From the NCBI GenBank assembly GCA_964596535.1, contig CAZQUR010000001.1, positions 1 through 64,000 on the forward strand: a DNA stretch of 64,000 nt, written 5' to 3'. Made by a program: the position numbers and the translations under genes. Below are positions 39,159 to 47,708 of the stretch, piece by piece (position 1 is the first letter of the stretch; every line of letters begins with the position of its first letter). The notes beneath the pieces are model-generated. The model did no database searches. It was not told where the DNA came from and was given only the letters and a program-made list of their open reading frames with translations. The DNA is from GCA-002779465 sp964596535 (GTDB lineage: Bacteria; Desulfobacterota; Desulfobacteria; Desulfobacterales; UBA2156).

Positions 39159-40831
39159 GATCCCCTCTCGAAGATAAAATTCGCCGCCCGATCCATGTCG
39201 GCCAGGAGCTGTTCATAGCCGGCTTTAAGGGAGGCAAAGGCGATGCGTTCCAGGAAGGAAAAAGCGTCTTTCGATTCGAAAAGACCGCACCCCATCACGA
39301 TCTTCGCGGCGTTTTCCGCTACGGTCTGTGCCGTTTCCCGGGCGAAGATCCGGCAAAAAACATTGATTTTTTCGGATTCAGGGAGGCGGTTTTCCGTCAG
39401 GCGCCGGGCCTTTTTCACGAAACCGGCCGCGATTTCCACCGCCGTCATCATGTCGGCAAGGGCGAACATGACGAACTGCTGCCGTGTCAGCTTGTGGTCG
39501 TGGGCCAGGGTGAGGGTCTCATTGAGCGCCCGGACGGCCGTCCCCACCAGGCTTGCCCCCAAATCCGCAAAGTGTGTTTCGATTTTATCCATCTGGGCGG
39601 CCGTATCCGCGTAAAAGGCACCTTTGGTTTTTCGGGACTTTTTCCATCGAAAGGTGCTGATGATGTTTTGCTGGATCTCGCTGGTGCCTTCATAAATGCA
39701 GGTGATTTTCACGTCCCGTTTGATCTTTTCCACCATGAATTCCCGGATATATCCGTATCCTCCCAGGGCCTGCATGGCGTCGTCGGCGGCCCTGTTGGCG
39801 GCTTCGGTGGCGAAATATTTGGCGATGGCGCCTTCCACTTGAAGGTCTTCCCCGGTTTCATCGAGCCGTTTGGCCGTTTCCTCGAGATAGGCGGCCGCGG
39901 CTTCCATGTGCACGGCATGGGGGACGACGAGCTTGTGGGTATACCCCTGCTTTTCGGAAAGGGGAGACCCGAACTGGACCCGCTCCTTGGCATAAGGGAT
40001 AACGAAGTCGAGGGCGGCTTCTCCGGCGCCCAGGGCCATGGCCGCCACCATCAGGCGTGTGTATCCGAAGACCGCATTGGCTTGCTTGAGGCCGACCCCC
40101 GGAATATCGCCGATGAGGTTTTCCGCCGGAACAAAGACATCGGTGAAGGTCAACGGCGAGGTGTTGGAGGCGCGGATGCCGTGTTTTTCTTCCCCTTTTC
40201 CCTGTATAAAACCTTGGGTCCCTTTTTCCACGATGAAAAAGGAGGGACCTTCCGGCGCCCGGGCCAGGACCGTGATGAAATCGGCATACCCGCCGGTGGA
40301 GATAAACTGCTTGTTCCCATTGATACGGTAACCGATGATTTTCCCGGATGGGTCCGCCACCGGATCGGCCTTGGTTTTCAGCGCGGCCAGGTTGCTTCCG
40401 GCCTCCGGTTCCGTGACGGCATAGGCGACCAGGGCGTTTCCCTCCGCGATGGCGCCCAGCCATTTCTTCTTTTGGGCCTCGGTGCCGCCGACTCTTAACG
40501 GGTCCGAGCCCAGTTGAATGGCAAAAAAGGCCGTGGCCACCCCGAGACAGATCTTGGCCATTTCCCGGGTGATCTCGCAGCAGTCCATGGCGCCGCCCCC
40601 CATGCCGCCGTAAGCTTCCGGAAGGAACAACAGCTGTAAGCCGATTTCGGGGCCCAGCATTTGACGGATGATCCCTTCCGGAAAGGACTCGTTTTTATCC
40701 AGTTCGAGGATCGTTTCCGGGGTCAAAAGCCGGGTTTTCAGCTGTCGCACCGTCTCGACGACCATCTGCCGGGTTTCCGGATCCAGACCCTCGGGGGCGG
40801 CTTTTTGGGGGGCGGAAGATAACGTTTCCAT
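39155..40831 (-). CDS. acyl-CoA dehydrogenase, within the fatty-acid synthesis cluster
   Basis: A 558-residue flavoprotein. FAD and substrate elements are Y-A-V-T-E-P-E-A-G-S-N and the R-V-Q-F-G segment; the catalytic base is probably Glu381 in Y-E-G-T-S-E-I-Q. About 150 residues follow the usual end of the domain, as in the longer dehydrogenases of this superfamily. It lies between rpmF and fabG where plsX, fabH and fabD usually sit. It may act in beta-oxidation or, running in reverse, as an enoyl reductase; the latter is speculation. Confidence 0.9.
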   Translation of the reverse strand: METLSSAPQKAAPEGLDPETRQMVVETVRQLKTRLLTPETILELDKNESFPEGIIRQMLGPEIGLQLLFLPEAYGGMGGGAMDCCEITREMAKICLGVATAFFAIQLGSDPLRVGGTEAQKKKWLGAIAEGNALVAYAVTEPEAGSNLAALKTKADPVADPSGKIIGYRINGNKQFISTGGYADFITVLARAPEGPSFFIVEKGTQGFIQGKGEEKHGIRASNTSPLTFTDVFVPAENLIGDIPGVGLKQANAVFGYTRLMVAAMALGAGEAALDFVIPYAKERVQFGSPLSEKQGYTHKLVVPHAVHMEAAAAYLEETAKRLDETGEDLQVEGAIAKYFATEAANRAADDAMQALGGYGYIREFMVEKIKRDVKITCIYEGTSEIQQNIISTFRWKKSRKTKGAFYADTAAQMDKIETHFADLGASLVGTAVRALNETLTLAHDHKLTRQQFVMFALADMMTAVEIAAGFVKKARRLTENRLPESEKINVFCRIFARETAQTVAENAAKIVMGCGLFESKDAFSFLERIAFASLKAGYEQLLADMDRAANFIFERGS

Positions 40832-40853
40832 CGTTTAAAAATTTTCCTTGGGG

Positions 40854-41033
40854 TTATTCTTCGGTTTTGACCACTGTGCGGCCTTTATACGCGCCGCAGT
40901 GGGGACACGCCCGGTGCGGCGGCCTGGCCTCCCCGCATTGGGGGCATGGTGAAAGGTTGGGAAGGGGGGTCTTGTAGTGCGCCCGCCGCATGTCACGTTT
41001 CGATTTGGATTTCTTGCGTTTTGGAAGTGGCAT
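40854..41033 (-). CDS. rpmF: 50S ribosomal protein L32
   Basis: A 59-residue L32 read by direct translation. It opens with M-P-L-P-K-R-K-K-S-K-S-K-R and has the zinc-ribbon cysteines C-P-Q-C and C-P-H-C. GGAG lies upstream of ATG 41033. It leads the fatty-acid unit, as rpmF often does, but the duf177/yceD gene usually before it is absent here. Confidence 0.95.
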   Translation of the reverse strand: MPLPKRKKSKSKRDMRRAHYKTPLPNLSPCPQCGEARPPHRACPHCGAYKGRTVVKTEE

Positions 41034-41103
41034 AAGTAATCTCCTAACTTTTTAATATTATTAAATTAATTAATATATAAGCGACTATTAAAAGGTTTGG
41101 ACT

Positions 41104-41132
41104 CTAGTAATTGAAAAGCGAACCGTTGTCAA
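41104..41132 (-). promoter_or_regulatory. promoter for the rpmF-acd-fabG-acpP-fabF unit
   Basis: On the minus strand a perfect TTGACA (41127-41132) is followed after 17 bases by TACTAG (41104-41109). The -10 is weak. The leader to rpmF would be about 65 bases and very A/T-rich. Confidence 0.5.
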
Positions 41133-41273
41133 GGACTTTTCCGCCGGTTTTTTAAAATGATTTCCTTGTACCCTGTGGCCGCATGTGATAAGAAGCAGGC
41201 CGCCGGCGGAAATAAACCGCAATTTAATTTAACATATTGATAAAATTGAATATACGATCACATCGAATGTAAG

Positions 41274-41366
41274 GCGGATTCACGTGTCGGTAACTTTTTT
41301 AAATCATGGGATTCCCGGTTTCGGAAACGAGCGCCGCTGCGGCAGGGAAAAGTCCGTGGAATCCGC
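41274..41366. ncRNA. candidate structured RNA or DNA element
   Basis: GCGGATTC (41274-41281, taken from C75 outward with G74) and GAATCCGC (41359-41366) can close a domain. Inside, TTCCC (41312-41316) pairs with GGGAA (41345-41349), and that stem encloses GTTT/AAAC (41318-41328) and GCCG/CGGC (41333-41343) hairpins, giving a branched shape. It resembles no RNA family I know, and strand and transcription are unknown. Confidence 0.3.
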
Positions 41367-41498
41367 TTTATGACTAGTTTTCTTTAAAATGCGGCCGGAA
41401 GCGCATCCCGGGGATGGAGCTATAATAATATTTTTAAATATCAAAATGTTGCAAAGGCCATGAATCGTTCGAATGTATTTCATAGGAAATTATAAGCA

Positions 41499-42923
41499 AT
41501 GATTATCACGCGATTTCCACCCAGTCCCACCGGTCACCTCCACATGGGGGGCGCCCGCACGGCCCTGTTCAACTGGTTGTATGCCCGGCATATGAACGGA
41601 AAATTCATTTTACGGATCGAAGATACGGATACGGCGCGGTCCACCCCGGAATTTGTGGAATCCATCCTGGAGTCCCTCCGGTGGCTGGGCATTGACTGGG
41701 ACGAGGGGCCTTATTTTCAGTCCCGGCGGTTTTCCATCTACCGGGAATACATACAAAAGCTCCTGGATTCCGGTCAGGCCTATTATTGTGATTGTCGGCC
41801 CGAGCGGCTCGAAGCGATCCGAAAAAGCGCCATGGCGTCCGGTGGAAAGCCCAAATATGACGGAAAATGCCGTGACCGGGGGCTGAAGGCGTCCCAAGAT
41901 ACCGTGGTCCGATTCAAGACGCCCCTCGTCGGTGCCACGGTTTTAAACGATGCCGTCAAAGGCAGCATCGTCTTTGACAACACCGAGTTGGATGATTTTA
42001 TCATCGTCCGGAAAGACGAAACCCCCACCTATAATTTCGTGGTGGTGGTGGACGACGTCACCATGGGGATCAACGTGATCCTCCGGGGGGACGATCATGT
42101 CATGAACACCCCCAAACAGATCCTGATCTACAAGGCCCTGGGTGCAAAACTCCCCGTATTCGCCCACGTGCCCATGGTGCTGGGTCATGATCGTTCCCGG
42201 CTGAGCAAGCGGCACGGTGCCCTGTCGGTTTCGGCTTACCGGGACATGGGCTACCTTCCCGACGCCCTCATCAATTACCTGGTCCGCCTGGGGTGGTCCT
42301 ACGGGGATCAGGAAATCTTCACCCGGGAGGAACTCATCGAAAAGTTCTCCATCGACAGTCTCGGGAAGTCCCCGGGCGTTTTTAACCCGGAAAAGCTCTT
42401 GGCGGTCAATGCGGAGCACATCAAGCGCACCCCTGACCGGGCTCTCGCCAGAGCGCTCCGGCCGTTTTTTGAACAACAAGGCCTTTCGGTGAATGACGGC
42501 CCGAACCTTGAAGCCGTCGTTTCCACCCTGAAGGAACGGAGCAAGACACTGATGGAGATGGCCGACAACGGGCGGTTTTATTTTACGGAAACCGTGGATT
42601 ACGAAGAAGCGGCAGCAGAAAAATTTCTCACCGCCGAATCGGCGCCGGTCCTCCGCCGGGTGGAACAGCAACTTGAGGCGTCGCGGGATTTCGGGGAAAA
42701 GACGCTGGAAGAGGCTTTCCGCGCCGTCATGGAAGAAACCGGGCGGAAACTAGGAAAGATCGCCCAACCCGTCCGGGTGGCCCTCACGGGAAAGACGGCG
42801 AGTCCCGGCATTTTCGAAATCCTGCATGTGCTGGGCAAGGCCCGCGCCGTCGATCGATTGAAACGTGCCGTTGCATTCATCGAAGAGCGATCCTCCGGAT
42901 TTGCCGAGACAGAATCGACTTGA
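41499..42923 (+). CDS. gltX: glutamyl-tRNA synthetase
   Basis: This class I enzyme charges tRNA-Glu. The 474-residue protein starts R-F-P-P-S-P-T-G-H-L-H-M-G-G-A-R, the HIGH region with Met in place of Ile, and has the second signature in R-L-S-K-R-H-G. ATG 41499 has only a weak AGGAA site. With glnS nearby, it need not be the non-discriminating form, but that cannot be settled here. Confidence 0.95.
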   Translation: MIITRFPPSPTGHLHMGGARTALFNWLYARHMNGKFILRIEDTDTARSTPEFVESILESLRWLGIDWDEGPYFQSRRFSIYREYIQKLLDSGQAYYCDCRPERLEAIRKSAMASGGKPKYDGKCRDRGLKASQDTVVRFKTPLVGATVLNDAVKGSIVFDNTELDDFIIVRKDETPTYNFVVVVDDVTMGINVILRGDDHVMNTPKQILIYKALGAKLPVFAHVPMVLGHDRSRLSKRHGALSVSAYRDMGYLPDALINYLVRLGWSYGDQEIFTREELIEKFSIDSLGKSPGVFNPEKLLAVNAEHIKRTPDRALARALRPFFEQQGLSVNDGPNLEAVVSTLKERSKTLMEMADNGRFYFTETVDYEEAAAEKFLTAESAPVLRRVEQQLEASRDFGEKTLEEAFRAVMEETGRKLGKIAQPVRVALTGKTASPGIFEILHVLGKARAVDRLKRAVAFIEERSSGFAETEST

Positions 42924-42949
42924 CGGCTGCCGGCAAGGTGTATTAAAAT
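42920..42949 (+). promoter_or_regulatory. promoter for tRNA-Gln
   Basis: TTGACG (42920-42925) overlaps the gltX stop codon and is followed after 18 bases by TAAAAT (42944-42949). The tRNA begins 14 bases after the -10. Confidence 0.6.
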
Positions 42950-42963
42950 AAACACATACGTAC

Positions 42964-43037
42964 TGGGGGATCGTCTAACGGCAGGACGACGGGTTCTGGC
43001 CCCGTTAATCCAGGTTCGAATCCTGGTCCCTCAGCCA
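42964..43037 (+). tRNA. tRNA-Gln (anticodon CTG)
   Basis: A 74-base tRNA with a 7-pair acceptor stem (TGGGGGA with TCCCTCA, one G-T pair), anticodon stem ACGGG/CCCGT with loop TTCTGGC giving CTG, T arm CCAGG-TTCGAAT-CCTGG, and an encoded CCA end. It reads CAG codons. It sits between gltX and glnS. Confidence 0.95.
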
Positions 43038-43169
43038 ATTTTTCCTGCCGGATTGTTTCCGCTTTTTTTGTTGCGATTGACTTCCCTCCCGTTTTCCCAT
43101 AGAGATGGCCCATGATTTTGTTCGGCACAAACTCCTACGGAAAGTGAATTCAAGGAGGGAGGAACCGGC

Positions 43170-44870
43170 ATGGCGTCGGTTGAATTGAAGCCCGCATCGA
43201 ATTTCATTCGAAACATCATTGCGCAAGACCAAGAAACCGGAAAATGGGACAGCCGCGTGCAGACCCGTTTTCCGCCCGAACCCAACGGGTATCTCCATAT
43301 CGGGCACGCCAAGTCCATCTGTATCAACTTCGGCCTGGCCGCCGAGTTCAAAGGAAGCTGCAATCTCCGGTTCGATGATACGAATCCCACCAAGGAAGAG
43401 CATGAGTACGTGGAGGCCATCAAGGCCGACGTGCGGTGGCTCGGCTTTGACTGGGAGGAGCGGGAGTTTTATGCCTCGGATTACTTCGACACCCTGTATA
43501 AATATGCCGTGGATCTCATCGAAAAAGGCAAGGCCTATGTGGACAGCTTGAGCGCCGAGGAAATCCGGGCGCATCGGGGGACCCTCACGGAGCCCGGCAG
43601 GGAAAGCCCCTACCGGAACCGGACCGTGGCCGAAAACCGCGATTTGTTTGAACGCATGCACAACGGTGATTTCCCGGCGGGGGCCCACGTGCTCCGGGCC
43701 AAAATCGACATGGGGTCTCCCAATTTGAATATGCGGGATCCGGTCATGTACCGGATCCTTTTCGCTTCACACCACCGCACCGGAGACAAATGGTGCATTT
43801 ATCCCACCTACGATTTCGCCCACGGCCAGTGTGATTCCATCGAAGGGGTCACCCATTCCATCTGCACCCTGGAATTCGAAGATCACCGGCCCCTGTACGA
43901 CTGGTTTCTCGACGTCCTGGAGATCCATCATCCCCGGCAGATCGAATTCGCCCGGCTCAACCTCACCCGGACCGTGTTGAGCAAGCGGAAGCTCGTCCGC
44001 CTGGTGGAGGAAGGGTATGTGACGGGATGGGACGATCCCCGCATGCCCACCCTCTCGGGGCTCCGGCGCCGGGGATACACCCCGCGGGCCATCCGCAACT
44101 TCTGTGAGCGGATCGGTGTGGCCCGCCGCGACAGCACCGTGGACATGGCCCTTTTGGAATACTGCCTTCGAGAGGATCTAAACCGCACGGCGCCGCGTGT
44201 CATGGCGGTATTGCGGCCCTTGAAAGTGGTCATCGAAAATTATCCGGAAAACCGCACGGAAATGCTTGAGGCCGTCAACAACCCCGAAGACCCCGGCATG
44301 GGGACCCGACAGGTTCCCTTTTCCCGGGAGATCTACATCGAACGAGACGATTTCATGGAAGATCCGCCCAAGAAATTTTTCCGGCTTTCCCCGGGCCGGG
44401 AAGTGAGGCTCCGGTATGCCTATTTCATCACCTGCGTGGGCGTGGTCAAGGATGAAAAAACGGGAGAAGTGCGGGAAGTCCGGTGCACCTACGATCCGGC
44501 CACCCGGGGCGGGGATGCACCCGACGGCCGCAAGGTCAAGGCCACCCTCCATTGGGTGAGCGCCCCCCACGCCTTCGCGGGCGACGTGCGTCTTTACGGT
44601 GATCTTCTAAAGGATCTGCCGGAAACGGAAGAAGAAAAGGATCCGCTGGATTTCAAGGACCGGATCAATCCGGATTCTCTGTCGGTTCTTTCCGACTGCA
44701 AGCTGGAACCGGGTCTTGCCGACGCCTTGCCGGAAAACCGGTATCAGTTCGAACGACTGGGGTATTTTTTCGTGGATCCCGTCGATTCCGCACCGAAAGC
44801 CCCCGTTTTCAACCGTACCGTCACCCTCCGGGACACCTGGGCCAAGATCCGGAAACAATCCCGGGGATAA
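43170..44870 (+). CDS. glnS: glutaminyl-tRNA synthetase
   Basis: GlnS charges tRNA-Gln directly, so this organism need not rely on the Glu-tRNA-Gln amidotransferase route. The 566-residue protein has F-P-P-E-P-N-G-Y-L-H-I-G-H-A-K-S, the second signature V-L-S-K-R-K-L, and the two C-terminal anticodon-binding barrels. A GGAGG-type site lies 10 or more bases before ATG 43170. Confidence 0.95.
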   Translation: MASVELKPASNFIRNIIAQDQETGKWDSRVQTRFPPEPNGYLHIGHAKSICINFGLAAEFKGSCNLRFDDTNPTKEEHEYVEAIKADVRWLGFDWEEREFYASDYFDTLYKYAVDLIEKGKAYVDSLSAEEIRAHRGTLTEPGRESPYRNRTVAENRDLFERMHNGDFPAGAHVLRAKIDMGSPNLNMRDPVMYRILFASHHRTGDKWCIYPTYDFAHGQCDSIEGVTHSICTLEFEDHRPLYDWFLDVLEIHHPRQIEFARLNLTRTVLSKRKLVRLVEEGYVTGWDDPRMPTLSGLRRRGYTPRAIRNFCERIGVARRDSTVDMALLEYCLREDLNRTAPRVMAVLRPLKVVIENYPENRTEMLEAVNNPEDPGMGTRQVPFSREIYIERDDFMEDPPKKFFRLSPGREVRLRYAYFITCVGVVKDEKTGEVREVRCTYDPATRGGDAPDGRKVKATLHWVSAPHAFAGDVRLYGDLLKDLPETEEEKDPLDFKDRINPDSLSVLSDCKLEPGLADALPENRYQFERLGYFFVDPVDSAPKAPVFNRTVTLRDTWAKIRKQSRG

Positions 44871-44915
44871 GCCCATCGCCTCCATAAAGGGACGACTTTC
44901 CTTCCGATGTTCCCC

Positions 44916-45563
44916 CTATTTTTTTTTGAAAACGAGTCTTCCCCCGTAATACCCCGCCGTGGTGGCCGCCGCCAGCATCACCAGGTGGATGAAGAGGAAG
45001 AGCCATCGACCGGGGGAGGCGTGGGTCAGGATTGCAGGATCGGCGTGTCGCCATAAAACCAGGGTCAACGCCGTGAGGGTGACGATGGCCCCGCAGGCCA
45101 TCTTGATCTTGAACACCCGGGTCAAGGCCCCCTTGAAACGGTTTTTCCAGTCCGAATACCCCGAATACAATACCACGGGCATGACGCACGTCACGAAGAT
45201 CATGTTGAAATATGACGCCGATGCCAGGGGCGGGAAGGCAAAAAGAACCGAGACAAAAGCAAAAAAGACCGAAACGGGCAACAGGCCGTTGGGTACGTGT
45301 ACCGAGATGGGATGGATATGGAGATCATAGATGATCCGCGGAAGCCGATCGACGGATTTGGGGGCGCCCCTGGTTGCGGCGGGGGGCACCCGGGAGATGG
45401 GTTTTGCCGGCGTTTCTGTCACGGGCCGGGGTTGCGCCCCTGCCGGCACTTCCGGCGTGACCTCCACGAACTTGCTCCGGTCCGCCCCGCAGACCGGGCA
45501 CTTTTCCGAGGGTTCTTCGCCGGTATGCACATCGCCGCAAACCGTGCATTTCCATTTCCGCAT
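44916..45563 (-). CDS. rubredoxin-like domain fused to DUF2231 membrane protein
   Basis: The 215-residue protein begins with a rubredoxin-like knuckle (W-K-C-T-V-C-G and K-C-P-V-C-G-A). A Pro/Ala-rich linker follows, then a DUF2231-type membrane domain with four spans that opens H-P-I-S-V-H-V-P-N-G-L-L-P. The layout suggests cytoplasmic electron transfer at a membrane partner, possibly haem, which is inference. It lies 40 bases after oadB on the same strand. Confidence 0.8.
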   Translation of the reverse strand: MRKWKCTVCGDVHTGEEPSEKCPVCGADRSKFVEVTPEVPAGAQPRPVTETPAKPISRVPPAATRGAPKSVDRLPRIIYDLHIHPISVHVPNGLLPVSVFFAFVSVLFAFPPLASASYFNMIFVTCVMPVVLYSGYSDWKNRFKGALTRVFKIKMACGAIVTLTALTLVLWRHADPAILTHASPGRWLFLFIHLVMLAAATTAGYYGGRLVFKKK

Positions 45564-45603
45564 CAGATCCCGCCCCGTCCAAGAGGAGGCGCCTTTAAAG
45601 GCA

Positions 45604-46728
45604 TCACAACAAAAAGCTCCAGAGGATGCCGGCGCACATGGCGGATCCGATGACGCCGGAGGCATTGCAGGCCATGCCGTGCATGAGCAGATAATTGGTG
45701 GGGTCCGATTTCAGGCCCGTCAAGTGAACTTCCCGGGCGGATCCGGGGACGGCCGAAACGCCTGCGGCGCCCAACAGGGGATTGATCTTTTGTTTCAAGA
45801 AAAGATTCATGATCTTGGCGAAAAGGACCCCCGACGCTGTAGCGATGCTGAAGGCAACGGCACCCAGAAAGAAGATGCCCACGGATTTAGGGGTCAAGAA
45901 GACGTCGGCCTGGGTGCTGGCGCCGACGGTGAATCCCAGGAAAATGGTGGCCGTGTCGATGATGGCCGAGCGGGCGGTCTGGGCCAGGCGGTCCACCACG
46001 CCGCTGACCTTCATGAGGTTCCCGAAGAAGAAGGGCCCTAGAAGCGGGATGGAGGCGGGTGCCAGGAAACAGCACAGGATGACCCCCACCACGGGAAAAA
46101 TCAACTGTTCTTTCCGGGAGACCTCCCGGGTTTCGGGCATGTGGATGCGCCGCTCTTCTTTGGTGGTCAAAAGGCGCATGATGGGGGGCTGGATGATGGG
46201 GATCAACGCCATGTAGGAATAGGCCGCGATGGCGACCGGACCGATGAGATGCGGGGCGAGCTTGGCCGTTAAAAAGATGGAGGTGGGTCCGTCGGCCCCC
46301 CCGATAATGGCGATGGCACCGGCTTCCTGGGGCAGGAATCCCAGGGCCAGGGCCGAAAGGAGCGTGAAATAAATCCCCATCTGGGCTGCGGCGCCCAGGA
46401 GCATGAGTTTGGGGGATGCCAGCAGGGAGGAAAAATCCGTCATGGCACCGAGCCCCAAAAAGACGATGGACGGATAAAGTCCCGAGGTGACGCCGAAATA
46501 GAGATAGTGGAGCACGCTGTTGGGTTCATAGATGCCCAAGCCGAACCCTTTGAAAAACGGGATGTTTCCCACGATGATGCCGAAGCCGATGGGGAGCAGC
46601 AGGAGCGGTTCATATTTCTTGGCGATGGAAAGGAAAATAAAGGTGCACCCCACCAGGATCATGACGATGTGGCGGTAATCGGCCAAAAAGTAGCCGGTGT
46701 TGGATAAAAACTGAAGTAAAAGCGTCAT
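45604..46728 (-). CDS. oadB: sodium-translocating decarboxylase beta subunit
   Basis: This integral membrane subunit couples decarboxylation of an acyl-CoA or keto acid to sodium export. The 374-residue protein has about ten spans and the family signature G-G-A-D-G-P-T-S-I, with a second conserved region near N-A-S-G-V-I-G-S at the C-terminus. The carboxyltransferase and biotin subunits are not in the window, so oxaloacetate, methylmalonyl-CoA and glutaconyl-CoA systems cannot be told apart. Confidence 0.92.
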   Translation of the reverse strand: MTLLLQFLSNTGYFLADYRHIVMILVGCTFIFLSIAKKYEPLLLLPIGFGIIVGNIPFFKGFGLGIYEPNSVLHYLYFGVTSGLYPSIVFLGLGAMTDFSSLLASPKLMLLGAAAQMGIYFTLLSALALGFLPQEAGAIAIIGGADGPTSIFLTAKLAPHLIGPVAIAAYSYMALIPIIQPPIMRLLTTKEERRIHMPETREVSRKEQLIFPVVGVILCCFLAPASIPLLGPFFFGNLMKVSGVVDRLAQTARSAIIDTATIFLGFTVGASTQADVFLTPKSVGIFFLGAVAFSIATASGVLFAKIMNLFLKQKINPLLGAAGVSAVPGSAREVHLTGLKSDPTNYLLMHGMACNASGVIGSAMCAGILWSFLL

Positions 46729-46847
46729 AATGGTTTCTTCCTAAATGTTCTTTCGTCTTTTTGACGTGCCGTTTCGATGTGTGGGAGGCAGGTTATCCGG
46801 ACGGGACGAGTCCAATGACGCGTGGCGGAACAAGGCGAGATTCCATG

Positions 46848-47258
46848 CTATTTCTTCCATGAAAAAAGGCCGTCTCCGGCCGGTACAAGGATCTCTCGTT
46901 CCCTGAAGGTGCGGATCATCAGGTGGGGTGCGGGCCATCCCCTGTCCTTCAACACGTTGAAAAGGGCCTTGATCTCAAAGGATTCCCCCAAAGACGCCGC
47001 TTCCAGGCTGCATCGGGACGCGGCTTCTTGAAGGTCGTCCAGGGGAAAATCGAAGGGCTTGAAAGGTTTTGCGGGCACGTCTCCCGGCGGGGGTTCCACG
47101 ATCGGGGGTTCTTCCGGCCGCTTTTCAAATAATCCGGCCACCCGATGCAATTGAGAGATGACCAAAGACAAGATCGTCAGTCCCGAAACGACGATGAGGG
47201 CGCCGGCAAGGGCCATGGCCCATCCATTGTAATGGGATATTGCTTCGAAACCGTACAC
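46848..47258 (-). CDS. OadG-like decarboxylase gamma subunit
   Basis: A 136-residue protein with one N-terminal membrane span (G-W-A-M-A-L-A-G-A-L-I-V), a Pro-rich linker and a soluble C-terminal half, the layout of OadG. GTG 47258 sits 6 bases after GGGAG; another GTG directly before it is possible. It precedes oadB by about 120 bases with no gene between. Confidence 0.75.
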   Translation of the reverse strand: MYGFEAISHYNGWAMALAGALIVVSGLTILSLVISQLHRVAGLFEKRPEEPPIVEPPPGDVPAKPFKPFDFPLDDLQEAASRCSLEAASLGESFEIKALFNVLKDRGWPAPHLMIRTFREREILVPAGDGLFSWKK

Positions 47259-47283
47259 CACTTGCTCCCTAAAATTGTTTTAC

Positions 47284-47571
47284 CTACTTCGGGACATAAA
47301 TCTCATAAAGCGTTTCTTTGCCGATTAATGTATCGATTTTACTTTGAATATCGATGCGTTCACGGCTTGCGAACCAGTTTTTCCAATCTTCCATGGACCG
47401 CCAGGTACTAATTACCATGGTCTCCGCCGGCCCGTCAACACGTTTGAAGGTCTCGCCGGAAATGTATCCTTCCTGTTGCATGGCCTTTTTCCGGAGCTCT
47501 TCCAGTAACGGTGCCAGGAAGGGATCCGTCTCTTCCGAGAAGTGCCTTTTGATGATCACTTTTACGGGCAT
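47284..47571 (-). CDS. antibiotic-biosynthesis-monooxygenase-fold protein
   Basis: A 95-residue ABM-family ferredoxin-like fold with the pattern M-V-I-S-T-W-R-S-M-E-D-W-K-N-W. Such small proteins include quinol monooxygenases and haem-degrading enzymes, but many have no known role. A promoter candidate lies just upstream. Confidence 0.85.
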   Translation of the reverse strand: MPVKVIIKRHFSEETDPFLAPLLEELRKKAMQQEGYISGETFKRVDGPAETMVISTWRSMEDWKNWFASRERIDIQSKIDTLIGKETLYEIYVPK

Positions 47572-47606
47572 GAATCATTCCTTTCGCCAATGTTCAGATA
47601 CGCCTT

Positions 47607-47635
47607 CGCATAGTCACAATGGCAAATAGAGTCAA
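47607..47635 (-). promoter_or_regulatory. promoter candidate for the ABM-fold gene
   Basis: On the minus strand TTGACT (47630-47635) and TATGCG (47607-47612) are 17 bases apart, about 36 bases before the gene's ATG. Confidence 0.45.
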
Positions 47636-47636
47636 G

Positions 47637-47660
47637 CCCTTTTTGTGAAAGAAAAAAGGG
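47637..47660 (-). terminator. hairpin after the DUF2249 remnant
   Basis: CCCTTTTT (47637-47644) and AAAAAGGG (47653-47660) form an 8-base stem about 50 bases past the DUF2249 stop. The A/T half next to a GC core would work in either direction. Confidence 0.5.
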
Positions 47661-47708
47661 TGTTCAGGGGGCTACCGAAGCTTGGGGGCGGGGTGTTTTT
47701 CGATTCGA

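Larger units (their letters stand above)
41034..41498. other. 465-bp AT-rich divergent region between rpmF and gltX
   Basis: It holds no gene. It contains the rpmF promoter (41104-41132), a long run of A/T around 41045-41090, a nested set of inverted repeats (41274-41366) and a TATAAT box at 41421-41426 that could be the gltX -10, though no good -35 precedes it. Confidence 0.6.

Noticed and set aside
41034..41498. T-box leader upstream of gltX
   Set aside because: No T-box consensus is present, and T-boxes are largely confined to Firmicutes and relatives.
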